Part shown: piece after piece, positions 9,773 through 19,700 of the stretch
Position numbering within the stretch: the stretch's first letter is position 1
Layout: each line of letters starts with the position of its first letter
Assembly (NCBI RefSeq): GCF_001073085.1
Contig: NZ_JVFV01000021.1
Coordinates: forward strand, 1 to 64,000
Source of the DNA: Streptococcus pseudopneumoniae
Lineage (GTDB): Bacteria; Bacillota; Bacilli; Lactobacillales; Streptococcaceae
DNA length: 64,000 nucleotides
Direction of reading: 5' to 3'
Position numbers and translations under genes: made by a program
Notes under the pieces: model-generated
The model's database searches: none
What the model was told of the DNA's origin: nothing
The model's input: only the letters and a program-made list of their open reading frames with translations

Positions 9773-9801
9773 CGTATAAAATACTTACTTTAGGAGTTCT
9801 T

Positions 9802-11166
9802 ATGAAGGTTGTTAAATTTGGTGGAAGCTCGCTTGCCTCTGCTAATCAGTTAGAAAAAGTTTTAAATATTGTCAAAAGTGATCCAGAACGTCGTTTTGTG
9901 GTTGTATCTGCACCTGGTAAACGAAATTCTGAAGATACCAAGGTGACAGATGCCTTGATTAAATACTACCGCGACTATGTAGCTGGAAATGATATTAGCA
10001 AAAGCCAAAACTGGATTATTGATCGCTATGCTGCTATGATTAGCGAATTAGGTCTCAAACCAGCCGTTTTAGACAAAATTTCAAAAAGCATTCGCTCTCT
10101 AGCTACTCTTCCAATTGAAGATAATAAGTTTCTCTATGATACCTTCCTAGCAGCTGGAGAAAATAACAATGCCAAGTTGATTGCAGCCTACTTTAACCAA
10201 AATGGCTTGGAGGCGCGTTATGTTCATCCTAGAGAAGCTGGTATCGTCGTTACGAGCGAACCTGGAAATGCGCGAATCATCCCATCAAGTTATGATAAAA
10301 TCGAGGAATTGACAAATTCAACTGAAGTTCTTGTTATCCCTGGTTTCTTCGGTGTTACTAAAGAAGATCAAATTTGTACCTTCTCACGTGGGGGATCAGA
10401 TATTACTGGTTCTATCATTGCTGCTGGTGTCAAAGCTGACCTCTATGAAAACTTTACTGATGTAGATGGAATCTTTGCAGCCCACCCTGGTATTATCCAT
10501 AAGCCACACTCTATCCCTGAATTGACCTACCGTGAAATGCGTGAATTGGCCTATGCTGGATTCTCTGTACTACACGATGAAGCACTTCTACCTGCCTACC
10601 GTGGGAAAATTCCTCTTGTCATTAAAAATACCAACAATCCAGACCACCCAGGTACTCGTATCGTTCTAAAACACAGTAGTGATGAATTTCCAGTTGTAGG
10701 AATTGCTGGTGATTCAGGATTTGTCAGCATTAATATGTCTAAGTATTTGATGAACCGCGAAATCGGTTTTGGTCGTAAAGTTCTTCAGATTCTTGAGGAC
10801 CTTAATATTGGTTGGGAACACATGCCAACTGGTATCGATGACCTGTCTATCATTTTACGTTCACGAGAATTGACTCCGATTAAGGAAGAAGAAATCCTTC
10901 GTCAGTTAGTCCAAAAAGCAGAGGTAGACCACGCTGAAATCGAACACGACCTCTCTATCATTATGATTGTTGGGGAAAAAATGAAGCGTCATATCGGGGT
11001 AACTGCTACAGCCACTCGTGCCTTATCTGAGAACAACATCAACATCCAAATGATGTCACAAGGTTCTAGTGAAGTTTCTATCATGTTTGTTGTCCATAAA
11101 GACCAAGAAAAAGCCGCTCTTAAAGCTCTCTATCAAGCATTTTTCGGTGAAAATAAGGAAGACTAA
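9802..11166 (+). CDS. lysC: Aspartate kinase
   Basis: Phosphorylates aspartate, the entry to lysine, threonine, methionine and diaminopimelate/cell-wall lysine synthesis. The 454-residue monofunctional enzyme starts with MKVVKFGGSSLA, the kinase signature, and has SRGGSDITGSI near residue 196 in the kinase domain. Two ACT regulatory domains follow: GIAGDSGFVSINMS near 305 and a second near 385 (MIVGEKMKRHIGVTA), so feedback control by an amino acid is likely. The downstream DUF956 gene starts 3 bases after its stop and is co-transcribed. Gene symbols vary for this enzyme. Confidence 0.93.
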   Translation: MKVVKFGGSSLASANQLEKVLNIVKSDPERRFVVVSAPGKRNSEDTKVTDALIKYYRDYVAGNDISKSQNWIIDRYAAMISELGLKPAVLDKISKSIRSLATLPIEDNKFLYDTFLAAGENNNAKLIAAYFNQNGLEARYVHPREAGIVVTSEPGNARIIPSSYDKIEELTNSTEVLVIPGFFGVTKEDQICTFSRGGSDITGSIIAAGVKADLYENFTDVDGIFAAHPGIIHKPHSIPELTYREMRELAYAGFSVLHDEALLPAYRGKIPLVIKNTNNPDHPGTRIVLKHSSDEFPVVGIAGDSGFVSINMSKYLMNREIGFGRKVLQILEDLNIGWEHMPTGIDDLSIILRSRELTPIKEEEILRQLVQKAEVDHAEIEHDLSIIMIVGEKMKRHIGVTATATRALSENNINIQMMSQGSSEVSIMFVVHKDQEKAALKALYQAFFGENKED

Positions 11167-11168
11167 AC

Positions 11169-11540
11169 ATGGCACAATCCCTCAACAAGGTCGTCGACTT
11201 GCAAACAACTGGAACTTCCTATCTCTCCATTACAGGAAAGGTTGGAAAATTTCTGGTAGGAGACCATGCGCTAGAATTTTACGCAGATCGTAATGTCGAG
11301 GACTATATTCAAATCCCATGGTCCAGCGTTAACCAAATTGGAGCCAATGTTTCAGGCCGCAAGATTAGTCGTCATTTTGAAATCTTTACAGATCAAGGAA
11401 AATTCCTCTTCGCCTCAAAAGACTCTGGAAAAATCCTTAAGATTGCTCGTGAAAAATTGGGAAATGACAAGGTAGTCAAACTTCCTACCTTAGTCCAAAT
11501 CATTGGTCGAAAAATTAAAAATCTATTTGCAAAAAAATAA
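11169..11540 (+). CDS. DUF956 (ManO-like) protein
   Basis: A 123-residue protein matching the DUF956 family, often found at the end of mannose-family PTS operons and then called ManO. Its function is not established. It is mostly beta-stranded with a basic C-terminus (IIGRKIKNLFAKK) and no membrane segment. Here it is coupled to aspartokinase, 3 bases apart, rather than to a PTS, although a mannose-family PTS lies 4 kb away. The serS promoter overlaps its last codons. Confidence 0.85.
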   Translation: MAQSLNKVVDLQTTGTSYLSITGKVGKFLVGDHALEFYADRNVEDYIQIPWSSVNQIGANVSGRKISRHFEIFTDQGKFLFASKDSGKILKIAREKLGNDKVVKLPTLVQIIGRKIKNLFAKK

Positions 11541-11555
11541 AAAGTTTAGTATAAT
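11527..11555 (+). promoter_or_regulatory. serS T-box promoter
   Basis: TTGCAA (11527-11532), 17 bases, consensus TATAAT (11550-11555). It overlaps the stop codon of the DUF956 gene and starts transcription a few bases before the T-box leader. Confidence 0.75.
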
Positions 11556-11560
11556 CATAG

Positions 11561-11738
11561 CAACGGATAAGTAGGTTACTTCCTTCTTTCAGAAAGTCTG
11601 CGGATGCTGCGAGCAGATAGAAGATTTAATTGAAATTCTACCGTTGTTTTAAATCAAATACAAAATCAAGTGCACACCTGTGAAGTTGGATGGAACCGTG
11701 GCCCTGCCACTCCAACGCTTTGTCAGGTGTGCTTTTTT
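11561..11738 (+). ncRNA. T-box riboswitch leader of serS
   Basis: Stem I is closed by CAACGG (11561-11566) pairing with CCGTTG (11641-11646). The T-box core TGGAACCGTGG lies at 11690-11700 and is followed by a terminator in which GCACACCTG (11672-11680) pairs with CAGGTGTGC (11724-11732) before a run of six T. The alternative antiterminator uses the T-box core. A UCU serine codon in GAAATTCTACC near 11635 is the likely specifier. Uncharged tRNA-Ser would allow readthrough into serS. Confidence 0.88.
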
Positions 11739-11753
11739 CATAAAGGAGTTTAT

Positions 11754-13028
11754 ATGTTAGATATCAAACGTATTCGTACAGACTTTGATGCTGTCGCTGA
11801 AAAACTAGCTACACGTGGTGTAGATGCTGCTGTCTTGAATGAGATGAAAGAAATCGACGCAAAACGTCGTGACATCTTAGTCAAGGTTGAAACCCTTAAG
11901 GCTGAGCGTAACACAGTTTCTGCTGAAATTGCACAAGCTAAGCGCAACAAGGAAAATGCAGACGACAAGATTGCAGCTATGCAAACCCTCTCTGCCGAGG
12001 TAAAAGCTCTTGATGCTGAGTTGGCGGAGATTGATGCTAAATTGACAGAATTTACTACTACTCTTCCAAACATCCCAGCTGACAGTGTTCCTATTGGAGC
12101 AGACGAAGACGATAACGTAGAAGTTCGCCGTTGGGGAACTCCTCGTGAGTTTGACTTTGAACCAAAAGCCCACTGGGATCTTGGTGAAGACCTCGGTATC
12201 CTTGACTGGGAACGTGGTGGAAAGGTAACTGGAGCGCGCTTCCTATTCTACAAAGGACTTGGGGCTCGTTTGGAACGTGCTATCTACAACTTTATGTTGG
12301 ATGAACATGGAAAGGAAGGTTATACTGAAGTCATCACACCTTACATGGTTAACCATGATTCTATGTTTGGTACTGGTCAATATCCAAAATTCAAAGAAGA
12401 TACGTTTGAATTGAAAGATACGAACTACGTCCTCATTCCTACCGCTGAAGTTCCTCTGACAAACTACTACCGTGATGAAATCCTTGACGGAAAAGACTTG
12501 CCAATCTACTTTACTGCTATGAGTCCATCTTTCCGTTCTGAAGCTGGTTCTGCTGGTCGCGATACACGTGGTTTGATTCGTTTACACCAATTCCACAAGG
12601 TAGAAATGGTTAAATTTGCCAAACCTGAAGAATCATACGAAGAATTGGAGAAAATGACAGCCAACGCTGAAAACATTCTTCAAAAACTAAACTTACCATA
12701 CCGTGTAGTTGCTCTTTCTACAGGAGATATGGGCTTCTCAGCTGCTAAGACTTACGACTTGGAAGTTTGGATTCCAGCGCAAAATACCTACCGAGAAATC
12801 TCAAGCTGTTCAAATACAGAAGATTTCCAAGCTCGTCGTGCCCAAATCCGTTACCGTGATGAAGCCGATGGTAAGGTTAAACTTCTTCATACTTTGAATG
12901 GTTCTGGACTTGCTGTTGGACGTACAGTCGCTGCTATCCTTGAAAACTATCAAAACGAAGATGGTTCTGTGACCATTCCAGAAGTTCTTCGTCCATACAT
13001 GGGTGGAGCTGAAGTTATCAAACCATAA
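11754..13028 (+). CDS. serS: Seryl-tRNA synthetase
   Basis: Charges tRNA-Ser. A class II synthetase of 424 residues beginning [12 protein letters not shown]. Residues 25-105 form the tRNA-binding coiled-coil arm rich in Ala, Glu and Lys. Motif 2 ([17 protein letters not shown]) is near residue 265 and motif 3 (NGSGLAVGR) near 380. I chose the ATG at 11754, preceded by AAGGAG at 5 bases; the longer open frame upstream runs through the T-box leader and terminator and is not translated. The leader places it under tRNA-Ser charging control. Confidence 0.97.
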   Translation: MLDIKRIRTDFDAVAEKLATRGVDAAVLNEMKEIDAKRRDILVKVETLKAERNTVSAEIAQAKRNKENADDKIAAMQTLSAEVKALDAELAEIDAKLTEFTTTLPNIPADSVPIGADEDDNVEVRRWGTPREFDFEPKAHWDLGEDLGILDWERGGKVTGARFLFYKGLGARLERAIYNFMLDEHGKEGYTEVITPYMVNHDSMFGTGQYPKFKEDTFELKDTNYVLIPTAEVPLTNYYRDEILDGKDLPIYFTAMSPSFRSEAGSAGRDTRGLIRLHQFHKVEMVKFAKPEESYEELEKMTANAENILQKLNLPYRVVALSTGDMGFSAAKTYDLEVWIPAQNTYREISSCSNTEDFQARRAQIRYRDEADGKVKLLHTLNGSGLAVGRTVAAILENYQNEDGSVTIPEVLRPYMGGAEVIKP

Positions 13029-13040
13029 TTAAATAGATGT

Positions 13041-13069
13041 AAAAAGAGGAGGCTGAGCTTCCTCTTTTT
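13041..13069 (+). terminator. serS terminator
   Basis: AAAAAGAGGA and TCCTCTTTTT form a 10-bp stem with a 9-base loop directly after serS, ending in T. Confidence 0.75.
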
Positions 13070-13083
13070 GAGTAATTCAAAAG

Positions 13084-13115
13084 AAACAGGTAGAAATCTT
13101 TCATTCTACCTGTTT
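13084..13115. terminator. groEL terminator, probably bidirectional
   Basis: AAACAGGTAGAA and TTCTACCTGTTT form a perfect 12-bp stem with an 8-base loop between the converging serS and groEL genes. T-rich sequence follows on both strands. Confidence 0.75.
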
Positions 13116-13126
13116 TTATTTATTTC

Positions 13127-14761
<1,635 letters not shown>

Positions 14762-15046
14762 TTATTCTTCCACGATTGCTAAGATGTTAGCTTCACCAAC
14801 GATGACATATTTTTCGTCACCATCTTTGACCTCGATACCTGCATGAGCTTCAACCAAAACCTGATCTCCAACTTTTACACTTGGGGCAACCAAATCACCG
14901 TTCAAGGTGCGAACACCTTGTCCAGTAGCCACTACTGTAGCTGTTTTCGTTTCTTCTTGGGCTGATTTTGCGAGGACAAAGCCTCCGACTGTTTGTTCTT
15001 TCTCTTCAATTTTCAAGACCACACGATCCCCTAATGGTTTCAACAT
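14762..15046 (-). CDS. groES: Co-chaperonin GroES
   Basis: Heptameric lid of GroEL. At 94 residues it has the family length and starts [18 protein letters not shown], with the mobile loop around [14 protein letters not shown] (residues 21-34). First gene of the groE operon, 30 bases after the CIRCE element, so HrcA (46632-47666) controls it. Confidence 0.98.
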   Translation of the reverse strand: MLKPLGDRVVLKIEEKEQTVGGFVLAKSAQEETKTATVVATGQGVRTLNGDLVAPSVKVGDQVLVEAHAGIEVKDGDEKYVIVGEANILAIVEE

Positions 15047-15075
15047 CTGTTTTCCTCCATAACATAATCATATTG

Positions 15076-15102
15076 TTAGCACTCTTTACGAACGAGTGCT
15101 AA
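15076..15102. promoter_or_regulatory. CIRCE element of the groE operon
   Basis: Perfect TTAGCACTC-N9-GAGTGCTAA inverted repeat, the HrcA operator. It lies between the groE promoter and groES. Confidence 0.97.
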
Positions 15103-15113
15103 ACCATAGTTCT

Positions 15114-15141
15114 ATTTTATCACTTAGTCAGAAATAGTCAA
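15114..15141 (-). promoter_or_regulatory. groE promoter
   Basis: TTGACT (15136-15141), 16 bases, TAAAAT (15114-15119) on the minus strand, immediately upstream of the CIRCE element. The levX terminator abuts its -35. Confidence 0.75.
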
Positions 15142-15172
15142 GAAAAAAACACCTCAAAATGAATGAGATGTT
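15142..15172 (-). terminator. levX terminator
   Basis: On the minus strand AACATCTCA and TGAGGTGTT form a 9-bp stem (one G-U pair) with a 7-base loop, followed by seven T. It separates levX from the groE promoter. Confidence 0.7.
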
Positions 15173-15181
15173 CCTTAAAGA

Positions 15182-15475
15182 TCACTTTAGAATTATTAAT
15201 TTTCGATTAAAATCATCGACGACTTTTTGGAGATTGATCCGTCCTCGATAGATACCATATCCAAAAACCACCATTCCCAATATTCCAACCAAGGCAAGTA
15301 TAATTCCGAAAATTAAGATTGGGAGGAAGCTTTTATGAAAGAGAAAAATTAAGACCATACCTATACTGGCAATGATAAAGAGTAAGCTAAACCAACGGCC
15401 AAGATTTTCAATCATATGACGTTGATACTTAATTTCTGTTTCATATCCATTAACAAGTTCTTGTTTTGTAACCAT
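15182..15475 (-). CDS. levX: Small membrane protein LevX
   Basis: A 97-residue protein with two predicted transmembrane helices (about residues 28-46 and 50-73) separated by a very short turn, cytoplasmic charged ends, and no recognised catalytic motif. In S. mutans the levDEFG PTS operon ends with a small gene called levX next to groES, and this gene has the same position. Its function is not known to me. A long-loop hairpin lies between it and levG, so its level may differ from the PTS genes. Confidence 0.72.
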   Translation of the reverse strand: MVTKQELVNGYETEIKYQRHMIENLGRWFSLLFIIASIGMVLIFLFHKSFLPILIFGIILALVGILGMVVFGYGIYRGRINLQKVVDDFNRKLIILK

Positions 15476-15495
15476 GAGGATCCTCCTGACAAAAA

Positions 15496-15542
15496 TTGAG
15501 AATGAAGGGTAAGAGAAGGAGGTTAGTCTACTTCATTCTCAA
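15496..15542 (-). terminator. Hairpin between levG and levX
   Basis: TTGAGAATGAAG (15496-15507) and CTTCATTCTCAA (15531-15542) form a perfect 12-bp stem with a 23-base loop, followed on the minus strand by TTTTTG. It is a probable partial terminator that would lower levX transcription. Confidence 0.6.
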
Positions 15543-15577
15543 AATTTTCTACTAGTAAATATGTGCTTTTCTTGAGC

Positions 15578-16414
15578 TTAGTAATTAAGATGTGGGTCAA
15601 AGATACCTAGAGCAACACCAACCAAAGCGACAACAACTAGAAGCAACATTACTTTGTTTGGTGAAACTTTTTTCTTAGACATTAACCACCAGCAAATAGT
15701 GATGAAAGCTGCTGTCAAGAGACCTGGATAAACACCATCAATCTTTTCTTGGATATTTAAGAAGACTTTTCCTTCAGAATTCTCGAATTGAAGAGCTGTT
15801 GTAACAGAGACCCAAGTTGCTGCTACCGCACCGATAACCATACCGCCGACAACACTGATTGCTTTACGAAGTGCTTGTCCTTTTGGTCCTACTAGGAATT
15901 CAACGGCTTTATCCCCTAATTGATACCCTTTAAAGAAGGCAAAGCGCATACCAAAGTATACTAAGAGGTTCCATACGATGATGTAGAAGATAGCACCAGC
16001 GATGTTACCACCTTTAGAGAGACCCAGGGCAATCCCCAAAAGAACTGGAATCAAGGTCCCAACGACCAAAGAGTCACCGATACCAGCGATTGGCCCCATC
16101 AAACCGGCACGCATACCATTGATAGTTTCACCATCCACTGCATCTCCGTTTGCACGCGCTTCTTCCAAACCAGCCGTAATCCCTACAACGAGAGAGCCAA
16201 GTTGTGGTTCAGTATTGAAGAAGGCAGTATAGGTTTGCATAGCATCTTTTTGTTCTTCTTTTGTATCATACATTTCTTCTACGATTGGAAGCATAGAAGT
16301 CAAGTACCCAAAGGTTTGCATGTGTTCTTGAGAGAAACAAGTCAAATGACCATAATACCAATGATGAAATGCTTTTGCTAATGTTTTCTTTGAAATTTTC
16401 TTTCTATCAGCCAT
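15578..16414 (-). CDS. levG: PTS mannose/fructose family component IID
   Basis: Membrane subunit that with IIC forms the sugar channel of a mannose-family phosphotransferase system. I start it at the ATG (16414) that follows AGGAGG, giving 278 residues beginning MADRKKISKK; seven codons further upstream would overlap levF. Typical IID features: HHWYYGHLTCFSQEHMQ near residue 20, the repeated Gly/Ile-rich AGIGDSLVVGTLIP near 115 and C-terminal helices. Synteny groES-levX-PTS-four-gene sensor cluster-ssb matches the S. mutans lev locus, so a fructose/mannose transporter is inferred. Confidence 0.9.
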   Translation of the reverse strand: MADRKKISKKTLAKAFHHWYYGHLTCFSQEHMQTFGYLTSMLPIVEEMYDTKEEQKDAMQTYTAFFNTEPQLGSLVVGITAGLEEARANGDAVDGETINGMRAGLMGPIAGIGDSLVVGTLIPVLLGIALGLSKGGNIAGAIFYIIVWNLLVYFGMRFAFFKGYQLGDKAVEFLVGPKGQALRKAISVVGGMVIGAVAATWVSVTTALQFENSEGKVFLNIQEKIDGVYPGLLTAAFITICWWLMSKKKVSPNKVMLLLVVVALVGVALGIFDPHLNY

Positions 16415-16415
16415 T

Positions 16416-17258
16416 TTAAATATCCTCCTCATCATCGTCTACGTAAACAACCCCAGCTGGAGCAGCTTTCATAGATTTGATTACTTCAAGTTCATAGTAG
16501 ATTACTGCAAAGATCAATGAAACAACCGCACTAGCTACCAAGTTCAAGCCGAGAGATTTAGCCAAGGTAAATCCAACAAAGAATGGAATGAAGTCAGTTG
16601 CTTTTGTAACAATTTGTTTCAACAAGATAGCAATACCGACACATGGGAGAAGAGCTCCAACTGTAAAGAGGGCTTTCATCCAGAAACCATCCATAGGAAG
16701 GTAAAGTTTCATCAAATCAACCATATTTTCACCATATTTGGTGATAATCATAGTTGGAAGGAAAGAGAAGAGGAAGTGAGAGATCCAAGGATAAACCCAG
16801 TCAACTGCGTAGAGTTTTTTGAAGTTTCCTTCTTCAACGGCTTTCCAACCAATGTGTTGCCAAAGCAAGTTCATTGTAGCTGTACCGTAGAAAAGAACAG
16901 TACCGATTGTCCCAACGGCTGCACCGATTGGGGCTGCAGCTGCGGCAATTCCAGCTTCGTCTGTGATGTGATTTGCATGCACAAATAAGATAGCAAGAGG
17001 AACACCGATATAAGAGATGGCACGAACATCGGCAGATACGGTTCCACCAGGTGTTACCAAGGCGATATAAACGACTTGAAGGGCAACCCCGACCATAATA
17101 CCAGTTGTCACATCTCCAAGAATTAAACCTGAAATCAACCCACCGATCAAGGGACGACCGAGTGTATAGTTCCCGATACTGGAACCTCCCATACCAGGCA
17201 TTGAAGACAAGCTGGCGAAAACAGCAAGCAAGATTGCTTGAATCCATGAAATTGTCAT
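16416..17258 (-). CDS. levF: PTS mannose/fructose family component IIC
   Basis: Integral membrane sugar-translocating subunit of 280 residues with many hydrophobic segments. PGGTVSADVRAISYIGVPLA near residue 70 is the conserved IIC region. The acidic tail DDDEEDI resembles the end of the IIA subunit of this system (EEDDDDI). It ends 1 base before the levG start codon, so translation is coupled. It works with levG in the membrane and receives phosphate for the sugar via LevE. Confidence 0.92.
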   Translation of the reverse strand: MTISWIQAILLAVFASLSSMPGMGGSSIGNYTLGRPLIGGLISGLILGDVTTGIMVGVALQVVYIALVTPGGTVSADVRAISYIGVPLAILFVHANHITDEAGIAAAAAPIGAAVGTIGTVLFYGTATMNLLWQHIGWKAVEEGNFKKLYAVDWVYPWISHFLFSFLPTMIITKYGENMVDLMKLYLPMDGFWMKALFTVGALLPCVGIAILLKQIVTKATDFIPFFVGFTLAKSLGLNLVASAVVSLIFAVIYYELEVIKSMKAAPAGVVYVDDDEEDI

Positions 17259-17314
17259 AACAAACGCTCCTTTTGTTTGTAAATTTATTTACCTAACTAA
17301 TAAAACTGTTAGGT

Positions 17315-17809
17315 TTAAAAACCAAATTTAGATTTGAAATCGTCCCAATAACCAATTGAGACATCCGGCAACAATTGGAATTTAACCTTGTAACCTGCTG
17401 CCTGAATTGCCTGAAAGGCTTCTGCTTCTTCTTGGGTGATGGATTGGTTATTGCCCAATTTCACTGCACCAGGTCTATCATTTGCAGGGCCAACGATGAT
17501 TTCTTTAACATCTCCTGGGACAAAACCTTGATCCACCAAAATTTCCTTCATATCGATTGGGTTTTTGGTAATCAAGAAGTACCGACTGTCAGATTCCGTT
17601 ACTTTTGCTGACTTTTCTTTAAAGGCTTCTTTTGTCCATACAAAGGTTTTCTTGTCTGATGCGCCTTTGTAAGCTTGGATCAAAACCTTGTTTGATGCTG
17701 CTGCATCGTTTACAGCAATCAAACCATCACATGGTTTTTCTTTTGCCCAGCGTGTGACTGTTTGACCGTGAATCATGCGGTCATCAATCCGTACAAATGT
17801 TACTACCAT
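17315..17809 (-). CDS. levE: PTS mannose/fructose family component IIB
   Basis: Cytoplasmic phosphocarrier of 164 residues. The N-terminal FVRIDDRMIHGQ contains the phosphorylated histidine (His14) that takes phosphate from IIA and passes it to the sugar. The DRPGAVKLGNNQS region near 110 and the C-terminal ISIGYWDDF-like end are typical of the sorbose-type IIB family. It is separate from IIA, as in lev and sorbose systems, not fused as in ManL. Confidence 0.93.
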   Translation of the reverse strand: MVVTFVRIDDRMIHGQTVTRWAKEKPCDGLIAVNDAAASNKVLIQAYKGASDKKTFVWTKEAFKEKSAKVTESDSRYFLITKNPIDMKEILVDQGFVPGDVKEIIVGPANDRPGAVKLGNNQSITQEEAEAFQAIQAAGYKVKFQLLPDVSIGYWDDFKSKFGF

Positions 17810-17823
17810 AAGGTACCTCCCTA

Positions 17824-18261
17824 TTAAATATCGTCATCATCTTCTTCAGCACTAGTGGCTGAAACTTCAAAAGGTTGTAGTGCAGATTTTGCTTCTGATA
17901 AGATAGTTGCTGACAAATCGTCTCCATCCAACACATCCTTCATCACAACTGCTGTCAAGGCCATGGTGAGGTTCATCCCACCAAGGATCAAAGCTCCATC
18001 TAGCTTTCCAGCTTCTTCTAGGACAGTGGCTGCCGTGGTTAATGGACTACCACCTACAATGTCTGCCAAGACCAGCACAGAATCATCTGCTGTCAATTCT
18101 GAGATGCTCTCTCTAAAATCAACTGCAAAGTCATCGACCGATTTTCCTTCTTTAAGTCCAACTGCGATGACCTGATTCATCTTGTCACCAGCAAACATAG
18201 CTAGCGATGTTTTTAGTCCTTCTGCCAATCCACCATGACTGACTAAAATGAGGTATTTCAT
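17824..18261 (-). CDS. levD: PTS mannose/fructose family component IIA
   Basis: Accepts phosphate from HPr and gives it to LevE. The 145-residue protein starts MKYLILVSHGGLAEG with the active-site His9. LADIVGGSPLTTAA near residue 65 is the conserved IIA loop. The C-terminus is strikingly acidic (EEDDDDI). In S. mutans the LevD subunit also feeds back on LevQRST signalling, which could apply here by homology. First gene of the PTS operon, behind the operator array at 18319-18389. Confidence 0.92.
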   Translation of the reverse strand: MKYLILVSHGGLAEGLKTSLAMFAGDKMNQVIAVGLKEGKSVDDFAVDFRESISELTADDSVLVLADIVGGSPLTTAATVLEEAGKLDGALILGGMNLTMALTAVVMKDVLDGDDLSATILSEAKSALQPFEVSATSAEEDDDDI

Positions 18262-18300
18262 TTTACTACGCCTCCTTTATTTGACTCTATTGTAGAATAT

Positions 18301-18315
18301 TTGGAAGCGCTTTTA
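18301..18315. promoter_or_regulatory. cre-like catabolite control site
   Basis: TTGGAAGCGCTTTTA matches the CcpA site WTGNAANCGNWNNCA at all fixed positions but one. It lies 40 bases upstream of levD, in a position to repress by road-block or promoter occlusion when preferred sugars are present. Confidence 0.6.
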
Positions 18316-18318
18316 TAT

Positions 18319-18389
18319 TGTCAAATGTCACATGATAAACATGACATTTAGCAACAAAAAAATGACATCTGTCACTTGACACAATGTCA
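18319..18389. promoter_or_regulatory. TGACA/TGTCA half-site array upstream of levD, candidate LevR operator
   Basis: Seven TGACA or TGTCA pentamers occur in 71 bases. They form two adjacent tight dyads, TGACA-TC-TGTCA (18363-18374) and TGACA-CAA-TGTCA (18377-18389), and one wider dyad with AAATGTCA and TGACATTT arms (18323-18349). Binding by the LuxR-type regulator LevR is inferred from position: this gap separates the regulator operon from its presumed PTS target. Confidence 0.6.
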
Positions 18390-18401
18390 TCTTATTTTTC
18401 T

Positions 18402-19700
18402 TTAAACTCCTACCTGAAGACTACTTTCAATTTCCCTCTGAATTTGAGGCAGGCGGTTCTCGACATCTTGATCGCGCAAAGCATTGCCAATCAAGTAGTC
18501 CAGCTTTTCCAACATTTCTTTAGAGACATTCTTGGGACTACTTTCAACAGCTTGTTCCATGATACGATTCAAGGTCTGATTGGTCAAGGAATCCGTGCCA
18601 AAATCATCGACCTGTAGAAGATCTTTACTAGATTGACTTTGGACCACCTGTGGCATAACGGAAATCCCTTGAGATTGAGCAAAGAGGAGTTGTTGAATTT
18701 CTGGATCTTCTGTCAACAATTGCATCAATTCCCAAGCCAACTTGGAATGAGGAGTCCGAGCAGACATGGCAAAAGAAGTCGTCGTAACCAAAGTCGCCTT
18801 TGTAGCTTTTGACTTGGCAGGCATAGGGATACAGGTCCAGGTGAAGTTTGAATATTTTGAAACGTGGTAAGGATAAGGTTTATAGGTTCTATATTGAGCC
18901 AAAGTCATGGGATAAAAAGCGACTTTCCCCTGGTCAAAATCTTTGGAACTCACCTTATAGTTCTTATTCAGCTCTTCCAATTTTTGTAAAAAAGTCAATG
19001 ATTCTTTGACTTCTGGAGCCGTAAGTTTGAGCATCCCACCTTGAAAGAGACTACCCCCATTTGCTGCCAAAGCTTCTTTCCAGGTATATTCTGTACTCCC
19101 AAACTGATCCAATTGACCATCTCCATTGGTATCTTTGGTTAGTTTTTTACAAATTGTATAGAACTCTTCCAAGCTCCAACCTTCCTTGGGAACCTCAATG
19201 CCTTCTTTGTCCAGCAAATCTTTATTGACACACATCAAAATAGGATTACTTTCATAAGGTAAGGCATAGGATTGCCCCTGATAGACACCTGATTCAAATG
19301 CAACAGGATAAAAAGCAGCTTGGTCTTCTTGATTCATATAGCCATTTAACTTTTCTAGAACGCCACGCGCCGCCAATAAGGACAGATCTTGCTCAGAAAC
19401 CATAAACACATCCGGCGTCTTTCCGGAAACAATCTTTTCTGAGAGCCAGTCTGAATAATCCGACTGTGGAATCCCATTTTCATATTCCACACGGACATTA
19501 GGATGGGACTTTTCAAATTTTTGAATCGCAAGATCCAAAGCATGGGAGCGTTGACTGGTCGGTACATCCCAACTAGATCCTGCATAAACTCCTATATGGA
19601 GCACGATCGGTTGTTGTTTCCACCAATAAAAACCAGTACTCACAGAGACCACAAAAAGGAGAACGATTCCCCAACAAAGATGCTTTCGGTTTAATTTCAT
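18402..19700 (-). CDS. levT: Membrane-anchored sugar-binding protein of the lev sensing system
   Basis: A 432-residue extracellular solute-binding protein of the maltose-binding-like family (SBP_bac_1 type). An N-terminal hydrophobic segment (about residues 8-27) is not followed by a lipobox cysteine, so it probably stays as a signal anchor with the binding domain outside. The binding domain has the usual PDVFMVSEQDL and SYALPYESNP blocks. There is no ABC permease or ATPase nearby. It overlaps levR by 4 bases. By synteny with S. mutans levQRST it should help sense sugar. The Q/T letter assignment is by gene order from memory. Confidence 0.85.
   Translation of the reverse strand: MKLNRKHLCWGIVLLFVVSVSTGFYWWKQQPIVLHIGVYAGSSWDVPTSQRSHALDLAIQKFEKSHPNVRVEYENGIPQSDYSDWLSEKIVSGKTPDVFMVSEQDLSLLAARGVLEKLNGYMNQEDQAAFYPVAFESGVYQGQSYALPYESNPILMCVNKDLLDKEGIEVPKEGWSLEEFYTICKKLTKDTNGDGQLDQFGSTEYTWKEALAANGGSLFQGGMLKLTAPEVKESLTFLQKLEELNKNYKVSSKDFDQGKVAFYPMTLAQYRTYKPYPYHVSKYSNFTWTCIPMPAKSKATKATLVTTTSFAMSARTPHSKLAWELMQLLTEDPEIQQLLFAQSQGISVMPQVVQSQSSKDLLQVDDFGTDSLTNQTLNRIMEQAVESSPKNVSKEMLEKLDYLIGNALRDQDVENRLPQIQREIESSLQVGV

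Noticed and set aside
11670-11753. N-terminal extension of serS (28 extra residues)
   Set aside because: The extension translates the T-box core and terminator; the ATG at 11754 has a good ribosome site and gives the standard SerRS start.
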